Part shown: one piece after another, positions 52,990 through 62,138 of the stretch | How positions within the stretch are numbered: the stretch's first letter is position 1 | How the letters are laid out: every line of letters begins with the position of its first letter | Assembly: GCA_017395365.1 (NCBI GenBank) | Contig: JAFPUN010000002.1 | Coordinates: 1-64,000, forward strand | Reading direction: 5' to 3' | From: Bacteroidales bacterium | GTDB taxonomy: Bacteria > Bacteroidota > Bacteroidia > Bacteroidales > F082 | Length of the DNA: 64,000 nt | Made by a program: the position numbers and the translations under genes | Notes under the pieces: model-generated | The model's input: only the letters and a program-made list of their open reading frames with translations | What the model was told of the DNA's origin: nothing | Database searches by the model: none

Positions 52990-54201
52990 TCAAGGCAGGA
53001 AGAGGCAGCTGTCGCCATAACTCAAGAAGCGGAAGCCCTGGTCGAGGGCAAAGCGGTAGCAGTCCTTCCAACGCTCACCGATGAGGGCTGAGACCAACAG
53101 CAACAGTGTACTCTTCGGTTGGTGAAAATTGGTAATCAAGCCCGTGATGATATGCATCTTGTAACTCGGCGCTATCATCAAGGCTGTACTGGCTTCAAGC
53201 CTGGTGAGACCATGCTTGTCGAGATAAGCCAAAATGCCTTGCAGGGCTTCTGTGGCCGACAAGGGTGCATGTGTTTCGTAAGGGAACCATTGCTCCACAT
53301 GCAAAGGCCGCAATGCATCCCCTTGCTCCTTTAGCATCACGCCTATCCAATAGAGGCTTTCCAAGGTACGGGTACTAGTGGTGCCCACAGGAATGATGGG
53401 CTTTCCAAAATATTGTATTAGATCTTCAATCAATGACTTACGAACGATGATAGTCTCCGAGTGCATGGCATGTTCGCCAATAGTCTCAGTGGCCACTGGA
53501 CGGAAAGTGCCCGCACCTACATGGAGCGTGACCTCATCGAAGCCAAAACCTTCGTCGCGCAGTTCAGCGATAAGCGGTTGTGTGAAATGCAGACCTGCCG
53601 TGGGAGCAGCCACCGAGCCGTCATAACGGGCGAAGACGGTCTGATAACGGTCGCGGTCGTCAGGTTCGGCATCACGATGCAGGTAGGGCGGCAACGGTAT
53701 CTCGCCTGCTGCCTCGAGTACAGCGGCAAACGACAGGTGTTCAGGAATCCATGAGAACTCGATCTCGGAATACTGGTCATTATGTGCCAAACGTTCGGCA
53801 AACAAGGTCACCTTCTCCCCTTTTACCGACAACTCCATCGAAAGTTTGCCTTCCTTCCAACGCTTGGCATTGCCGACCAGGCATTTCCACCGTACGGGCG
53901 AGCAAGCCGAAAACGCCATCTGGTAGTCTTGTTCAGGCTCAAGACAGAACACCTCGATGCGCGATCCCGTGGTCTTGTGGAACTGAAGACGCGCCCGGAT
54001 GACTTTGGTCTCGTTGAAGACCAACAAAGCATCTTTGGGCAGGTACTCACCCACATGCTTGAACTGGGATTCACTTATCACATTGTCTTTCAGCACCAAC
54101 AGCTTCGAAGCATCGCGCTCTGCCAAAGGGTATTTGGCGATGCGGTCATCGGGCAAGGGATAGTCGTAGGCTTCAATGGAAATGTCTTTTACCATATTCA
54201 T
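52990..54201 (-). CDS. queA: S-adenosylmethionine:tRNA ribosyltransferase-isomerase
   Basis: 403 residues from MNMVKDISIEAYDYPLP (54195 is an equally good start). QueA adds the ribosyl part of SAM to preQ1 in tRNA, giving epoxyqueuosine. Family blocks: PLAERDASKLLVL, NETKVIRARL, GEIPLPPYL and the conserved YQTVFAR-x-GSVAAPTAGLHFT with HVGAGTFRPV. The ATG at 54219 was rejected because it lies inside the predicted -7 box (54217-54224). Length is slightly above the 350 or so of E. coli, as in other Bacteroidales members. Confidence 0.95.
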   Translation of the reverse strand: MNMVKDISIEAYDYPLPDDRIAKYPLAERDASKLLVLKDNVISESQFKHVGEYLPKDALLVFNETKVIRARLQFHKTTGSRIEVFCLEPEQDYQMAFSACSPVRWKCLVGNAKRWKEGKLSMELSVKGEKVTLFAERLAHNDQYSEIEFSWIPEHLSFAAVLEAAGEIPLPPYLHRDAEPDDRDRYQTVFARYDGSVAAPTAGLHFTQPLIAELRDEGFGFDEVTLHVGAGTFRPVATETIGEHAMHSETIIVRKSLIEDLIQYFGKPIIPVGTTSTRTLESLYWIGVMLKEQGDALRPLHVEQWFPYETHAPLSATEALQGILAYLDKHGLTRLEASTALMIAPSYKMHIITGLITNFHQPKSTLLLLVSALIGERWKDCYRFALDQGFRFLSYGDSCLFLP

Positions 54202-54209
54202 CGTTGAAA

Positions 54210-54244
54210 TTTTGCGCAAAAGTAGGGATTTATTCCTATTTTTG
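54210..54244. promoter_or_regulatory. Overlapping divergent promoters of queA and gtrA-like gene
   Basis: A perfect palindrome TTTTGCGCAAAA (54210-54221) supplies the -33 TTTG of the rightward promoter (22-base spacer to TATTTTTG at 54237-54244) and part of the leftward -7 box TACTTTTG (54217-54224). The two promoters cannot easily be occupied at once. Confidence 0.55.
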
Positions 54245-54263
54245 CGCCGTTAAAGCAAAAGAG

Positions 54264-54674
54264 ATGGTCCCCTTGCCCCTAAAAATAGAACTGACCCGTG
54301 AGTTTCTGCTGAAGTTCCTGAAATTCGGCGTGGTTGGCCTGTCAGGCGTATTCGTCAACTTCGGCGTCACCTATGTCTGCAAGGAATGGTTCAAGTGGAA
54401 CAAATATTTGAGCAACATCCTAGGGTTCGTCTTTGCCGCCACCACCAACTACATCCTCAACCGGGTGTGGACCTTCCAGAGCACCAACCCACAAATCGGG
54501 GTGGAATACCTCAAATATTTTGTCATTGCGCTCATCGGCTTGGGCATCGACACGCTGACTGTCTATCTGCTCAACGGCAAGCTGAAATGGAACTTCTACC
54601 TCAGCAAGGTGTTTGCCGTGGGCGCCTCCACACTGTGGAATTTCTTCGGAAATCTGCTGTTTACATTTGCCTAA
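54264..54674 (+). CDS. GtrA-family membrane protein
   Basis: 136 residues with four membrane helices: about 17-34, 44-63, 80-99 and 113-134. Matches the GtrA family through LKFGVVGLSGVFVNFGVTYV, the ATTNYILNRVWTF block and GASTLWNFFGNLLFTF. GtrA proteins are thought to flip polyprenyl-linked sugars for decoration of envelope glycans. The start at 54264 follows the predicted -7 box; the longer frame from 54204 begins upstream of it. Its last bases overlap the cdd stop by 4 bases, tail to tail. Confidence 0.9.
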   Translation: MVPLPLKIELTREFLLKFLKFGVVGLSGVFVNFGVTYVCKEWFKWNKYLSNILGFVFAATTNYILNRVWTFQSTNPQIGVEYLKYFVIALIGLGIDTLTVYLLNGKLKWNFYLSKVFAVGASTLWNFFGNLLFTFA

Positions 54675-55156
54675 CCAAGGAACTTATCCAAAAAGATAAA
54701 TGGCATCAACGACTCGATGCCATCGAAGGCAAAGACGGGACCCGTCTCACCTTGGCATAGCACGCGCAGCGGCTGCTTCGACAACTGCTCCACCTCCACC
54801 ATCACCTGACGGCAGGCACCGCAAGGGGCGACAGGCTCATCAATGGTTTTGCTGGTAGAATAGGCCGTCACCGCCAAGGCTTCGAAAGGCACATTGGGGT
54901 ACTTGGCCATGGCTGCGAACATCGCCACACGCTCGGCACACAAACCACTAGGATAGGCAGCGTTCTCGATATTGTTGCCCGTCACAACCTCGCCGTTGGC
55001 CAAACGCACCGCAGCACCCACATTGAACTTGGAATAGGGCGCATAGGCATTGCGAGCCGCCTCGTGGGAAAGCCGCAACAATTCAGCATCGCTCGGGTCG
55101 AGTTCCTCAAGATGATCGTAAACAGTGTAAGGGCAAATAAGGCGTTCTTTTTTCAT
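54671..55156 (-). CDS. cdd: Cytidine deaminase
   Basis: 161 residues from MKKERLICPYTVYDHLEEL (55174 is an alternative start). Deaminates cytidine and deoxycytidine to the uridine forms for pyrimidine salvage. Zinc ligands lie in SGLCAERVAMF (Cys plus catalytic Glu) and VAPCGACRQVMVE, with the conserved YAPYSKFNVGAA. The much longer frame from 55399 was rejected: it overlaps the neighbouring ligase gene and the predicted -7 box at 55186-55193. Confidence 0.95.
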   Translation of the reverse strand: MKKERLICPYTVYDHLEELDPSDAELLRLSHEAARNAYAPYSKFNVGAAVRLANGEVVTGNNIENAAYPSGLCAERVAMFAAMAKYPNVPFEALAVTAYSTSKTIDEPVAPCGACRQVMVEVEQLSKQPLRVLCQGETGPVFAFDGIESLMPFIFLDKFLG

Positions 55157-55185
55157 GATGGCATCATTTTTCATCCATGATGCTG

Positions 55186-55193
55186 CAAAGATA
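55186..55193 (-). promoter_or_regulatory. Predicted -7 box of cdd
   Basis: TATCTTTG on the minus strand, 30 bases upstream of the start at 55156. It falls just before the end of the O-antigen ligase gene, so cdd is probably transcribed on its own. Confidence 0.5.
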
Positions 55194-55205
55194 AGGAAAA
55201 AAACC

Positions 55206-56843
55206 TTATTGATTGACATCCACACTTCTTTGAGGCTTGGCAAACAGCAACAAAGCCATAAAAAAGGCAAACAGGGTGGCACCCGCTTGGGTCTCAAGGG
55301 TGTCTTCGGGGAACATAGAGAGCAGCATGATGCAGAAAAACACCAAGTATAAATACGTATGGTTTTTTCGAGAAGCAAACCAAGGATAGAACAGCACAAA
55401 GAGGAAAAACGCCAAGCCTACAAGGCCAAAGGCCACGGCAATGGCCAAGTATTGATTATGTGCGCGAAAGCGATACTCCTCCTGCAAAGGCGAATGAATC
55501 TCATCATAGGCCTGACTGAATGCCTGTGGCACATCGCCCGTACCCACACCAAACCATGGATGCTGACCTATGAGGTGCAGCGAAGCCCTCGTGAACTCGA
55601 TACGCTGCGAGAGCGAGCCTCCGTTAGGGTTGTTGTATTTGCGATAAAGACCGTACTCAAACAAGGTCGACGAGAGACGGGCCCGCAAGCCAGGATGCTG
55701 CCAGTTGTTGTAGTTGGCCACCCCCTGCTCGATGTTATGGATATCCTCGTCTGTCAATGCCATGACACCTTGCGCGTCCTTGCGCAGACCTTTCGAGGTG
55801 AGATAACGAGCCAATGTAGGCTCTAACATCACGCCAGCCGAATCGTTCAAAGGAAGCGCACTACGCTGCTGCCATGCCTCCTGTAGTTCCTTGCGGCAAT
55901 AGTAAAGCCCAACATATTTCCCGTCTTCCACGGGGTTGTGTATGGTATCGTGCCAATAGTCGTTGCCTTGGGCCGTCTTCTTCTCCAAAGTGGCGAAGTC
56001 AACGGGCTCAACCTTCAACAAGGGCTTCATTTCGTGCCACACAACAAGGAATCCCGTAACGACCACAGCCACTAACAAGGCGGCAATGGCGATGCGCCAA
56101 CCCCAAGCTTTTTGCCAACGCAGGAAGGCATAGACGGCCGAAACAAGGACAACCGCTGCCAAAATCACATAGCCTGTCAGCGATTCGAAGATATAGATCT
56201 GATAGGCGAACCACAGCCAAATGAACCACATCAAAAACTGATTCACAGCCACTTTCACCCCAAAAGCAGGAACGCCATGTCCCCTCGGAACGCGCATCTT
56301 GAAAATATAATAGCCGATGACGGCCATGCTGAATACGATGTTGAGGCAGAAGCGGATGTGACTGATGAAATGCGAGATTTCACGGACATCTTCGTAGTCA
56401 TGTCTCCAATAGGATATGCTACTGAACAATGTGGCAATGAATACCGAGAGCACATAGACGAGCATGACGAAATCGAAACGCTTGCGGTCCAAAGGCGGCA
56501 TGCTCGAAAGGACGAAAGGCATGACCAGAATGGGGAGCTTGACACGCAAATCCTTAAGGGCATACTCGAAATCGGAGGTCCACAAGAGGCCTACGACATG
56601 CATAAGATAAAAGGCTACCAGAAGGACGGCGGCTTTGTTGTGCCAAAAGCGGGAGAGTTTTGTTTTAATCCCCCCGGTCCCCTTAAAAGGGGAAGTAAGG
56701 GCATCAACAAGCCAGACGAGGACCAGCCAGAACTGCGACATGCCCATGAGGAAGGGCGAGAGGGTGAGTCCCACGGCCACCATCAACAAGCCTAGAAGAT
56801 AGGCTTGGTTGACATAGGGTCGTATGGAAACCTTGGAGGTCAT
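55206..56843 (-). CDS. O-antigen ligase family protein
   Basis: 545 residues with about ten to twelve membrane helices. The Wzy_C/WaaL domain is recognisable by the large periplasmic loop (about 265-440) and IGQHPWFGVGTGDV followed by RAHNQYLAIAVAFG. Such proteins join O-antigen or other polymers to lipid A-core. The loop also carries SSTLFEYGLYRKYNN, and the sequence SPFKGTGGIKTKL (about 52-64) is encoded by repeat DNA with the palindrome CCCCTTAAAAGGGG. Its start overlaps the S41 protease stop by one base. Whether it ligates O-antigen or a capsule polymer cannot be told. Confidence 0.85.
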   Translation of the reverse strand: MTSKVSIRPYVNQAYLLGLLMVAVGLTLSPFLMGMSQFWLVLVWLVDALTSPFKGTGGIKTKLSRFWHNKAAVLLVAFYLMHVVGLLWTSDFEYALKDLRVKLPILVMPFVLSSMPPLDRKRFDFVMLVYVLSVFIATLFSSISYWRHDYEDVREISHFISHIRFCLNIVFSMAVIGYYIFKMRVPRGHGVPAFGVKVAVNQFLMWFIWLWFAYQIYIFESLTGYVILAAVVLVSAVYAFLRWQKAWGWRIAIAALLVAVVVTGFLVVWHEMKPLLKVEPVDFATLEKKTAQGNDYWHDTIHNPVEDGKYVGLYYCRKELQEAWQQRSALPLNDSAGVMLEPTLARYLTSKGLRKDAQGVMALTDEDIHNIEQGVANYNNWQHPGLRARLSSTLFEYGLYRKYNNPNGGSLSQRIEFTRASLHLIGQHPWFGVGTGDVPQAFSQAYDEIHSPLQEEYRFRAHNQYLAIAVAFGLVGLAFFLFVLFYPWFASRKNHTYLYLVFFCIMLLSMFPEDTLETQAGATLFAFFMALLLFAKPQRSVDVNQ

Positions 56844-58501
56844 TACTTGCCGCTCAAGATGCTATGGTATTCATCCTTGCCGTTGGTGTTGAGCAGGATC
56901 TCAAAGGCGCGCTTTAAGTCAGGATCGTCGTTAAGCGACGCGATGATACGGCCTTTTTGGTAATAATAACGGCCCACAATCTCGGAGCGTAATAACTCTT
57001 CGATATCTTTGCGGTTGCTGATCAAATCATTTTCCTTCTCGGCAGCAAGATTCTTTTCCAACAGTTCAATTTGAGGCTTAATCTTGTCGAGATAGCCTTC
57101 CTCTTTGGCAGTCTTCTTCAACTTCTCAATGGCTTTTTCGCTCTCGGTGGTATAGGCAAACTTCTTGTCTTTCACAAACTTCATGAAGTCCTGATAAGTG
57201 GCCTCGTCGATCTGGAACGACTCCGCCGGGGCGATGCTCTTGTGTTCGTGGTAGAACTTATTGGCGTAGTCAAAGATATAGTTCTTGGCGAAGAGATAGG
57301 CCGTCACCGTGGCATAAGCATCTCGTTTCACTTTCACATCGGGCATAATGCCATGGCCTTCATAGACGGTGCGTCCGCCGAGGGTCTTGAAAGGCTTGCC
57401 GAGAGTGTCATTCTTCGTTTGCGTGGTATCTTTCTTATGCGAATAGTCAATCTCCTGGATGCAGCGACCGCTGGGGATGTAATAATGTGCGACAGTGACT
57501 TTCATCTGTGTGTTGTAGCTCAACGGCAGGATGTTCTGCACCAATCCTTTGCCGAAAGTCCTTTGGCCAATGATGACGCCACGATCGTAGTCTTGTATGG
57601 CACCTGCCACAATCTCGCTAGCCGAGGCGCTGTTGCCATCGACGAGGATGGCCAAGGGAATCTCCAAGTCGACGGGGTCGTTGGTGGTAGGATGAATGCT
57701 GTTGGCATTGGCGGCCTTGCCTTTCATCGACACCACCGCTTTGGCTTTGGGGATAAACAAGTTGACGATGTCGACCGCCTCGTTCATCAGGCCACCGCCG
57801 TTACCGCGCAAGTCGAGGACGAAGCCTTTCAGCGTATGGTTCTTCTTCATTTCCAACAGTTTATCCTTTACTTCCTTGCCTGCGTCACGGGTAAAGCCAC
57901 TCAACGCCAGATAGGCAACGCCGTTGTCGAACACCTTATAATAAGGTATATTGTCAATCTTCACCTTCTCGCGCTTCAAGGTCATCTCCAGCGGTTTGTC
58001 TTCCCCATAGCGCTTGATTTTGAGTTTCACCTCGGTACCTGGTTGTCCCTTCAGCAGGTTGCTGACCTCTTGGGTGTTTTTCTTCTTGCAGTCAACGCCG
58101 TTCACCTCAAGGATGGCATCGCCGGCAATGATTCCGGCTTTCTGTGCAGGCCAGCCTTCGTAAGGGTCGGAAATGCGGGTCAGCTCGCCGTCATATTGGA
58201 TGAGGGCGCCAATGCCGCCGTATTCGCCCGTGGTCATGAACTTGGCGTTCTCGATGTCCGACTCGGGAATGAAGACCGTGTAAGGGTCGAGTCCGTCGAG
58301 CATGGCCTTGATGGCAGTCTCATTGAGTTCGCCGGGGTTGATTTCGTCAACATAGTTGAGGTTGAGTTCGCGCAGAAGGCTGTTGTAGATGTCAATGCTC
58401 TTGGCGATTTCGAAGTTGTTCTGCTTTTCTTGGGCAAGGAGTCCAAGGGGAAGGAGCAGAGCGAGGATGAAGGTAATAATTTGTATCTTTTTCATTTTCA
58501 A
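56843..58501 (-). CDS. C-terminal processing peptidase, S41 family
   Basis: 552 residues with a signal peptide (MKMKKIQIITFILALLLPLG then LLAQ). A PDZ domain (about 92-175, EYGGIGALI) precedes the S41 core, LRGNGGGLMNEAVDI. The predicted dyad is Ser293 in GNSASASEIVAG and Lys318 in QRTFGKGLVQ, 25 residues apart. The C-terminal 170 residues are helical. It differs from the protease at 5511 by a cleavable signal instead of a membrane anchor and a longer tail. It is downstream of the rnpA-yidD genes, with repeat copy 3 in between. Confidence 0.93.
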   Translation of the reverse strand: MKMKKIQIITFILALLLPLGLLAQEKQNNFEIAKSIDIYNSLLRELNLNYVDEINPGELNETAIKAMLDGLDPYTVFIPESDIENAKFMTTGEYGGIGALIQYDGELTRISDPYEGWPAQKAGIIAGDAILEVNGVDCKKKNTQEVSNLLKGQPGTEVKLKIKRYGEDKPLEMTLKREKVKIDNIPYYKVFDNGVAYLALSGFTRDAGKEVKDKLLEMKKNHTLKGFVLDLRGNGGGLMNEAVDIVNLFIPKAKAVVSMKGKAANANSIHPTTNDPVDLEIPLAILVDGNSASASEIVAGAIQDYDRGVIIGQRTFGKGLVQNILPLSYNTQMKVTVAHYYIPSGRCIQEIDYSHKKDTTQTKNDTLGKPFKTLGGRTVYEGHGIMPDVKVKRDAYATVTAYLFAKNYIFDYANKFYHEHKSIAPAESFQIDEATYQDFMKFVKDKKFAYTTESEKAIEKLKKTAKEEGYLDKIKPQIELLEKNLAAEKENDLISNRKDIEELLRSEIVGRYYYQKGRIIASLNDDPDLKRAFEILLNTNGKDEYHSILSGK

Positions 58502-58521
58502 TTATTTATTATTCGTATCAA

Positions 58522-58650
58522 GAGTTTCCCTTCGGGAATGGAGTACTCTTTTTTTTCGTTTTCGCGGCAGCTTCAAACAACATCCAACCCTTTGGCTTCT
58601 ATTGCCGCCGCAATATAGACTTGTCCCTCCTCCATTCCCGAAGGGAATCC
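58522..58650. repeat. 130-bp palindromic intergenic element, copy 3
   Basis: End hairpins TTTCCCTTCGGGAATGGAG (left) and CTCCATTCCCGAAGGGAA (right) match copies 1 and 2. The centre is more diverged, with GCGGCAG and GCCGCCGC as the remaining arms. Its right end touches the yidD stop codon (58652), and its left end lies 21 bases before the S41 protease start. Confidence 0.8.
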
Positions 58651-58651
58651 C

Positions 58652-58882
58652 CTACGGGACTGGGTCATAGCCGCTACCGCCCCAAGGGTTGCACGAGAGG
58701 ATGCGTTTGAAGGTGAGCCAGCCACCCTTGAAGAAACCGTATTTCTCAATGGCCTCGATACCATAGTTGGAACAGGTGGGCGTATAGCGACAGCTGTTGC
58801 CAATGAAAGGCGACAATGTCACCTGATAAATCCGAATCAAGAGGATCAGGAACTTAGCGGGTAGTTTTGCAATTTTTTTCAT
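58652..58882 (-). CDS. yidD: Membrane protein insertion efficiency factor YidD
   Basis: 76 residues from [14 protein letters not shown] (58894 is an alternative start, adding MPRP). The YidD pattern is complete: [20 protein letters not shown] followed by [34 protein letters not shown]. The protein helps YidC insert membrane proteins. It overlaps rnpA, the usual pairing in bacteria. The stop codon TAG runs directly into repeat copy 3. Confidence 0.95.
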   Translation of the reverse strand: MKKIAKLPAKFLILLIRIYQVTLSPFIGNSCRYTPTCSNYGIEAIEKYGFFKGGWLTFKRILSCNPWGGSGYDPVP

Positions 58883-59288
58883 AGGTCTTGGCAATCTCCA
58901 GAACGACTTTTTCAGTCTTCTTGAGCATCTCTTCGTAGTTATGGATGACCGTAGCCGTATAGACTAACGCAACATCAGCGGAAATATTATCCCTTTGGCA
59001 GATTTCATAAAGGGCGGACTTGTTCTTGCGCCATGCCTCACGGATAAGGCGTTTCACGCGATTACGCTTGAAAGCATGATGGAAGCGTTTTTTCGATACC
59101 GAAACCAATAGACGGACCGTTGGCGGCCGACTATCGTCGTGACGGAAGAGGTAGATGGCCCGATAAGGATAGACTGAAATGCCCGAACCTCGGTCGAAGA
59201 GCGCCTGGATGTCGTTTTCCTTGCAAATACGCTCGTATTTCGGTAAACCTTCGGGGGCGACCATAGAGCAAAACGATTTGGTTGGCAA
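58854..59288 (-). CDS. rnpA: Ribonuclease P protein component
   Basis: 144 residues. Protein subunit that helps the RNase P RNA cut 5' leaders from tRNA precursors. The hallmark RNR motif is [24 protein letters not shown], preceded by [20 protein letters not shown]. Start could be 59288 or the ATG at 59264. It begins 5 bases after the hemD stop and overlaps yidD by 29 bases, so the three are one unit. Confidence 0.94.
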   Translation of the reverse strand: MPTKSFCSMVAPEGLPKYERICKENDIQALFDRGSGISVYPYRAIYLFRHDDSRPPTVRLLVSVSKKRFHHAFKRNRVKRLIREAWRKNKSALYEICQRDNISADVALVYTATVIHNYEEMLKKTEKVVLEIAKTYEKNCKTTR

Positions 59289-59293
59289 CGCGT

Positions 59294-60058
59294 TTATTTC
59301 TTCTTGGTCTTTTTGTTTTCGGCAGCCACATATTCCTCAATGGCCATGGTTATGGAAGGGGCTGTTTGCGTGGGAGCGCGGAAACTGAGCGTGAAGCCAG
59401 CATCGACAATGGCTTGACATGTGGCATCACCGAAACCTCCGATGGCCACATCACCTTGTTGGAAATCAGGGAAGTTCTCTTTCAGCGACTGGATGCCCAT
59501 GGGGCTGAAGAAGACCAACATGTCATAGTCATTGATCTTCACCACATCCTTCAGGTCGGCAGGCACGGTGCGGAATATCACGGCCTTGGTGAAGTTGAGC
59601 TTGGCGGCGGTCAGCAGGTCGATGGTGGCATCGGAACTGATGTCGGAGCAGCAGTAAAGGTACTTCTCGTCCTTGTGCTTCTTCATGATGTCGATGAGGT
59701 CGTTCAAGGTCTGGTTGCCGTAGAAAACCTTGCGCTTGCGATATTGAACATAACGTTGCAGATAGTAGGCGGTCGACTCGTTGATGCAGAAATACTTCAA
59801 AGTTTCGGGGACAGTATATCGCATTTCCTTGGCAACGCGGAAGAAATGGTCGATGGCATTGCGGCTGGTGAGGATGATGGCCGTGTATTCCGGAAGTTTG
59901 ATGTGTTCCTGGCGGAGCTCGCTTGCCGTGACATCGTCAAGCTTGATGAACTTCTCAAATGTGAAATTCACGCCATATTTCTTCATCATGTCGGCAAAGG
60001 GGGTTTTCGAAATGTCTGCAGGCTTGGGCTGCGACACCAAAATCGACTTAATCTTCAT
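59294..60058 (-). CDS. hemD: Uroporphyrinogen-III synthase
   Basis: 254 residues. Cyclises hydroxymethylbilane to uroporphyrinogen III in haem and corrinoid synthesis. HemD is poorly conserved, but the order of segments fits: ILVSQPKPADISKTPFADMM, TAIILTSRNAIDHFF, YLYCCSDISSDATIDLL, YDMLVFFSPMGIQSL and VAIGGFGDATCQAI. The C-terminus is Lys-rich. Placement between DUF4271 and rnpA is the usual Bacteroidales order and strengthens the call. No other haem genes lie in this window. Confidence 0.9.
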   Translation of the reverse strand: MKIKSILVSQPKPADISKTPFADMMKKYGVNFTFEKFIKLDDVTASELRQEHIKLPEYTAIILTSRNAIDHFFRVAKEMRYTVPETLKYFCINESTAYYLQRYVQYRKRKVFYGNQTLNDLIDIMKKHKDEKYLYCCSDISSDATIDLLTAAKLNFTKAVIFRTVPADLKDVVKINDYDMLVFFSPMGIQSLKENFPDFQQGDVAIGGFGDATCQAIVDAGFTLSFRAPTQTAPSITMAIEEYVAAENKKTKKK

Positions 60059-60123
60059 CTTTTTTCTTCTTTTTTAAGAACTAAAAACACTCAATTTTTC
60101 CCACCTCTGAATTGTATAACTCA

Positions 60124-60966
60124 TTAAAATACAGTTCCCTGACTAAAGTATCGCCAGACTGCAGTCACGAGCGTTGCAACGGGTGCGATTTCGAGGGCGC
60201 AAAAATACAAAAAAATATAAAACGCAGGTATTTTTGTTGAAACTCTCGTTTCAATCACCCCGATGACAAGCCTCACAATTGCCGCCAAACCCAACACTCC
60301 AACGCCAGCCCATACGAAGTATTTTGAGGGATTGTAGAGCAGTAGCAGCAGCAATGGGACCATGATGATAAGGGTAAAAATGGACACTGAGAATTGAACC
60401 GTCATCTGTCGGTCGACTGTCTCATGGGTGTCGAAAAGCCAATTGACGATATGCAGGACGGCAAACCGAAGTAGCACCCATCCCGTCATGGCCGCGCAGA
60501 TGATGCCAAACACACGCATCACATTATAGGTGGACACATCGTGCGAGAGCACAACGCAACTCTTCTGAACGAAGAGCGCAATGAGGAGAATATAGCCCAA
60601 CATGAACGACACACAGAGGAAACTGCGTTGCGGGTTCCATTCCCTGAGCAGTTGGTTGGTGTGTGCCACCCCTCCCGGCACGCTCAACACCTGACGGAAC
60701 TGGCGGGGATAGAGCTGCTTGTTGAGCACGATGAGCAACAGCAATACACCCAACAACGCCAAGTTCCATCCCTGAAGTACCTCATACGACATCCTCGGCA
60801 GCGGAATAAGCGAGCCTTGGAACCCCGATGTGATAAAACTAGGCACAACACTATCGAGCGCCACGCTGTCAACAGCCTGCAAAGTGTCAGCAACTTGCAC
60901 CGTATCAATGGGTTGAACCTTATCTACAAAGGGAGGCGTGTAGAATATGTCGGTATACTGCGGCAT
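60124..60966 (-). CDS. DUF4271 membrane protein
   Basis: 280 residues with about six membrane helices (near 69-84, 115-135, 146-166, 196-212, 218-240, 250-270) after an N-terminal, Thr/Val/Asp-rich segment outside the membrane. The family is confined to Bacteroidota and is almost always just upstream of hemD, as here (65 bp). Its role is unknown; it might serve haem synthesis or its regulation, but that rests on position alone. Its promoter is divergent from pta. Confidence 0.85.
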   Translation of the reverse strand: MPQYTDIFYTPPFVDKVQPIDTVQVADTLQAVDSVALDSVVPSFITSGFQGSLIPLPRMSYEVLQGWNLALLGVLLLLIVLNKQLYPRQFRQVLSVPGGVAHTNQLLREWNPQRSFLCVSFMLGYILLIALFVQKSCVVLSHDVSTYNVMRVFGIICAAMTGWVLLRFAVLHIVNWLFDTHETVDRQMTVQFSVSIFTLIIMVPLLLLLLYNPSKYFVWAGVGVLGLAAIVRLVIGVIETRVSTKIPAFYIFLYFCALEIAPVATLVTAVWRYFSQGTVF

Positions 60967-60987
60967 GAAAGGTCATTTTTTCCGCTG

Positions 60988-61036
60988 CAAAAATAATGGA
61001 TTATTTGCAAACCGACACAAAAACTTACTAACTTTG
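60988..61036. promoter_or_regulatory. Overlapping divergent promoters of DUF4271-hemD and pta
   Basis: Leftward: TATTTTTG (60988-60995) with TTTG 22 bases upstream (61018-61021). Rightward: TTTG (61004-61007), 21-base spacer, TAACTTTG (61029-61036). The two promoters interlock. Confidence 0.6.
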
Positions 61037-61117
61037 CAGTCTTATCTTGAAATGAACAATTAAACAATAATCAATCAACAAATCAAAGATTCAACGTAGT
61101 TAATTAAACATAACAAC

Positions 61118-62131
61118 ATGGATTTAATGCAAGAAATCATTGCCAATGCCCAAGCTAACAAACAGCGCATTGTGCTCCCCGAGGGCGACGAGCCCCGCAC
61201 CCTGAAAGCCGCCGACCGTCTTTTAGCTGACGGTGTCGCCGACATCATCCTCATCGGTCCCGCCGAGAAAATCAAAGAGATGACCGCCGAGTTCGGTCTC
61301 CAAAACATCGGCAAGGCCCGCATCGTCGACCCGAAGAACAACCCCGACAAGCAGAAATATGCCGACCTGCTTTACGAACTGCGTAAAGCCAAGGGCATGA
61401 CGCCCGAGCAAGCCGACGACCTGGCCCAGAATTTCATGTATCTCGGCATCCTCATGGTCAAGGCTGGTGAGGCCGATGGTCTCGTCAGCGGTGCCCGCAG
61501 CACCACCGGCGACATGCTCCGTCCCGCCCTGCAAATCATCAAGACCGTGCCTGGCGTGACCTGCGTCAGCGGCGCCTTCACGATGTTCCTGCCCGAGGGA
61601 TGCCCCTACGGCACCAACGGCCGCATGGTCTTTGCCGACTGCGCCGTCACGCCCATGCCGACGGCCGAGCAACTGGCTGAAATCGCCATCTGCACCGCCG
61701 ACACCGCCAAGGCCATCGCCAAGATCGACCCCGTCACCGCCATCCTGAGCTTCTCCACCAAGGGCAGCGCCAAGCATGAGGTGGTCGACAAGGTCATCGA
61801 AGCCACGCGTATCGCCAAGGAGCGTCGTCCCGACCTCGTCCTCGATGGTGAACTGCAAGCCGACGCCGCCATCGTGCCTTCGGTGGGTGCCAGCAAGGCT
61901 CCCGGCAGTGATGTCGCCGGCAAGGCCAACACCCTCGTGTTCCCCTGCCTCGAAGTCGGCAACATCGCATACAAACTCGTCCAGCGTCTGGCTGGTGCCG
62001 AAGCCGTCGGTCCCGTGCTGCAAGGCCTCGCCAAGCCCTGCAACGACCTCAGCCGCGGCTGCTCGATTGATGACGTTTACAAATTGGTCGCCATCACCTG
62101 CAATCAGGCTATCGCACAAAAACAGAAATAA
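61118..62131 (+). CDS. pta: Phosphate acetyltransferase
   Basis: 337 residues, the short, single-domain form without the N-terminal regulatory region. Converts acetyl-CoA and phosphate to acetyl phosphate. Start MDLMQEIIANAQANKQRIVL then PEGDEPRTLKAADRL; conserved blocks GLVSGARSTTGDMLRPALQI, FADCAVTPMPTAEQLAEIAI and GNIAYKLVQRLAGAEAVGPV. ackA follows 67 bp downstream, with a perfect 28-bp palindrome in the gap. Works with nifJ to make acetate. Confidence 0.97.
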   Translation: MDLMQEIIANAQANKQRIVLPEGDEPRTLKAADRLLADGVADIILIGPAEKIKEMTAEFGLQNIGKARIVDPKNNPDKQKYADLLYELRKAKGMTPEQADDLAQNFMYLGILMVKAGEADGLVSGARSTTGDMLRPALQIIKTVPGVTCVSGAFTMFLPEGCPYGTNGRMVFADCAVTPMPTAEQLAEIAICTADTAKAIAKIDPVTAILSFSTKGSAKHEVVDKVIEATRIAKERRPDLVLDGELQADAAIVPSVGASKAPGSDVAGKANTLVFPCLEVGNIAYKLVQRLAGAEAVGPVLQGLAKPCNDLSRGCSIDDVYKLVAITCNQAIAQKQK

Positions 62132-62138
62132 TACGCTT

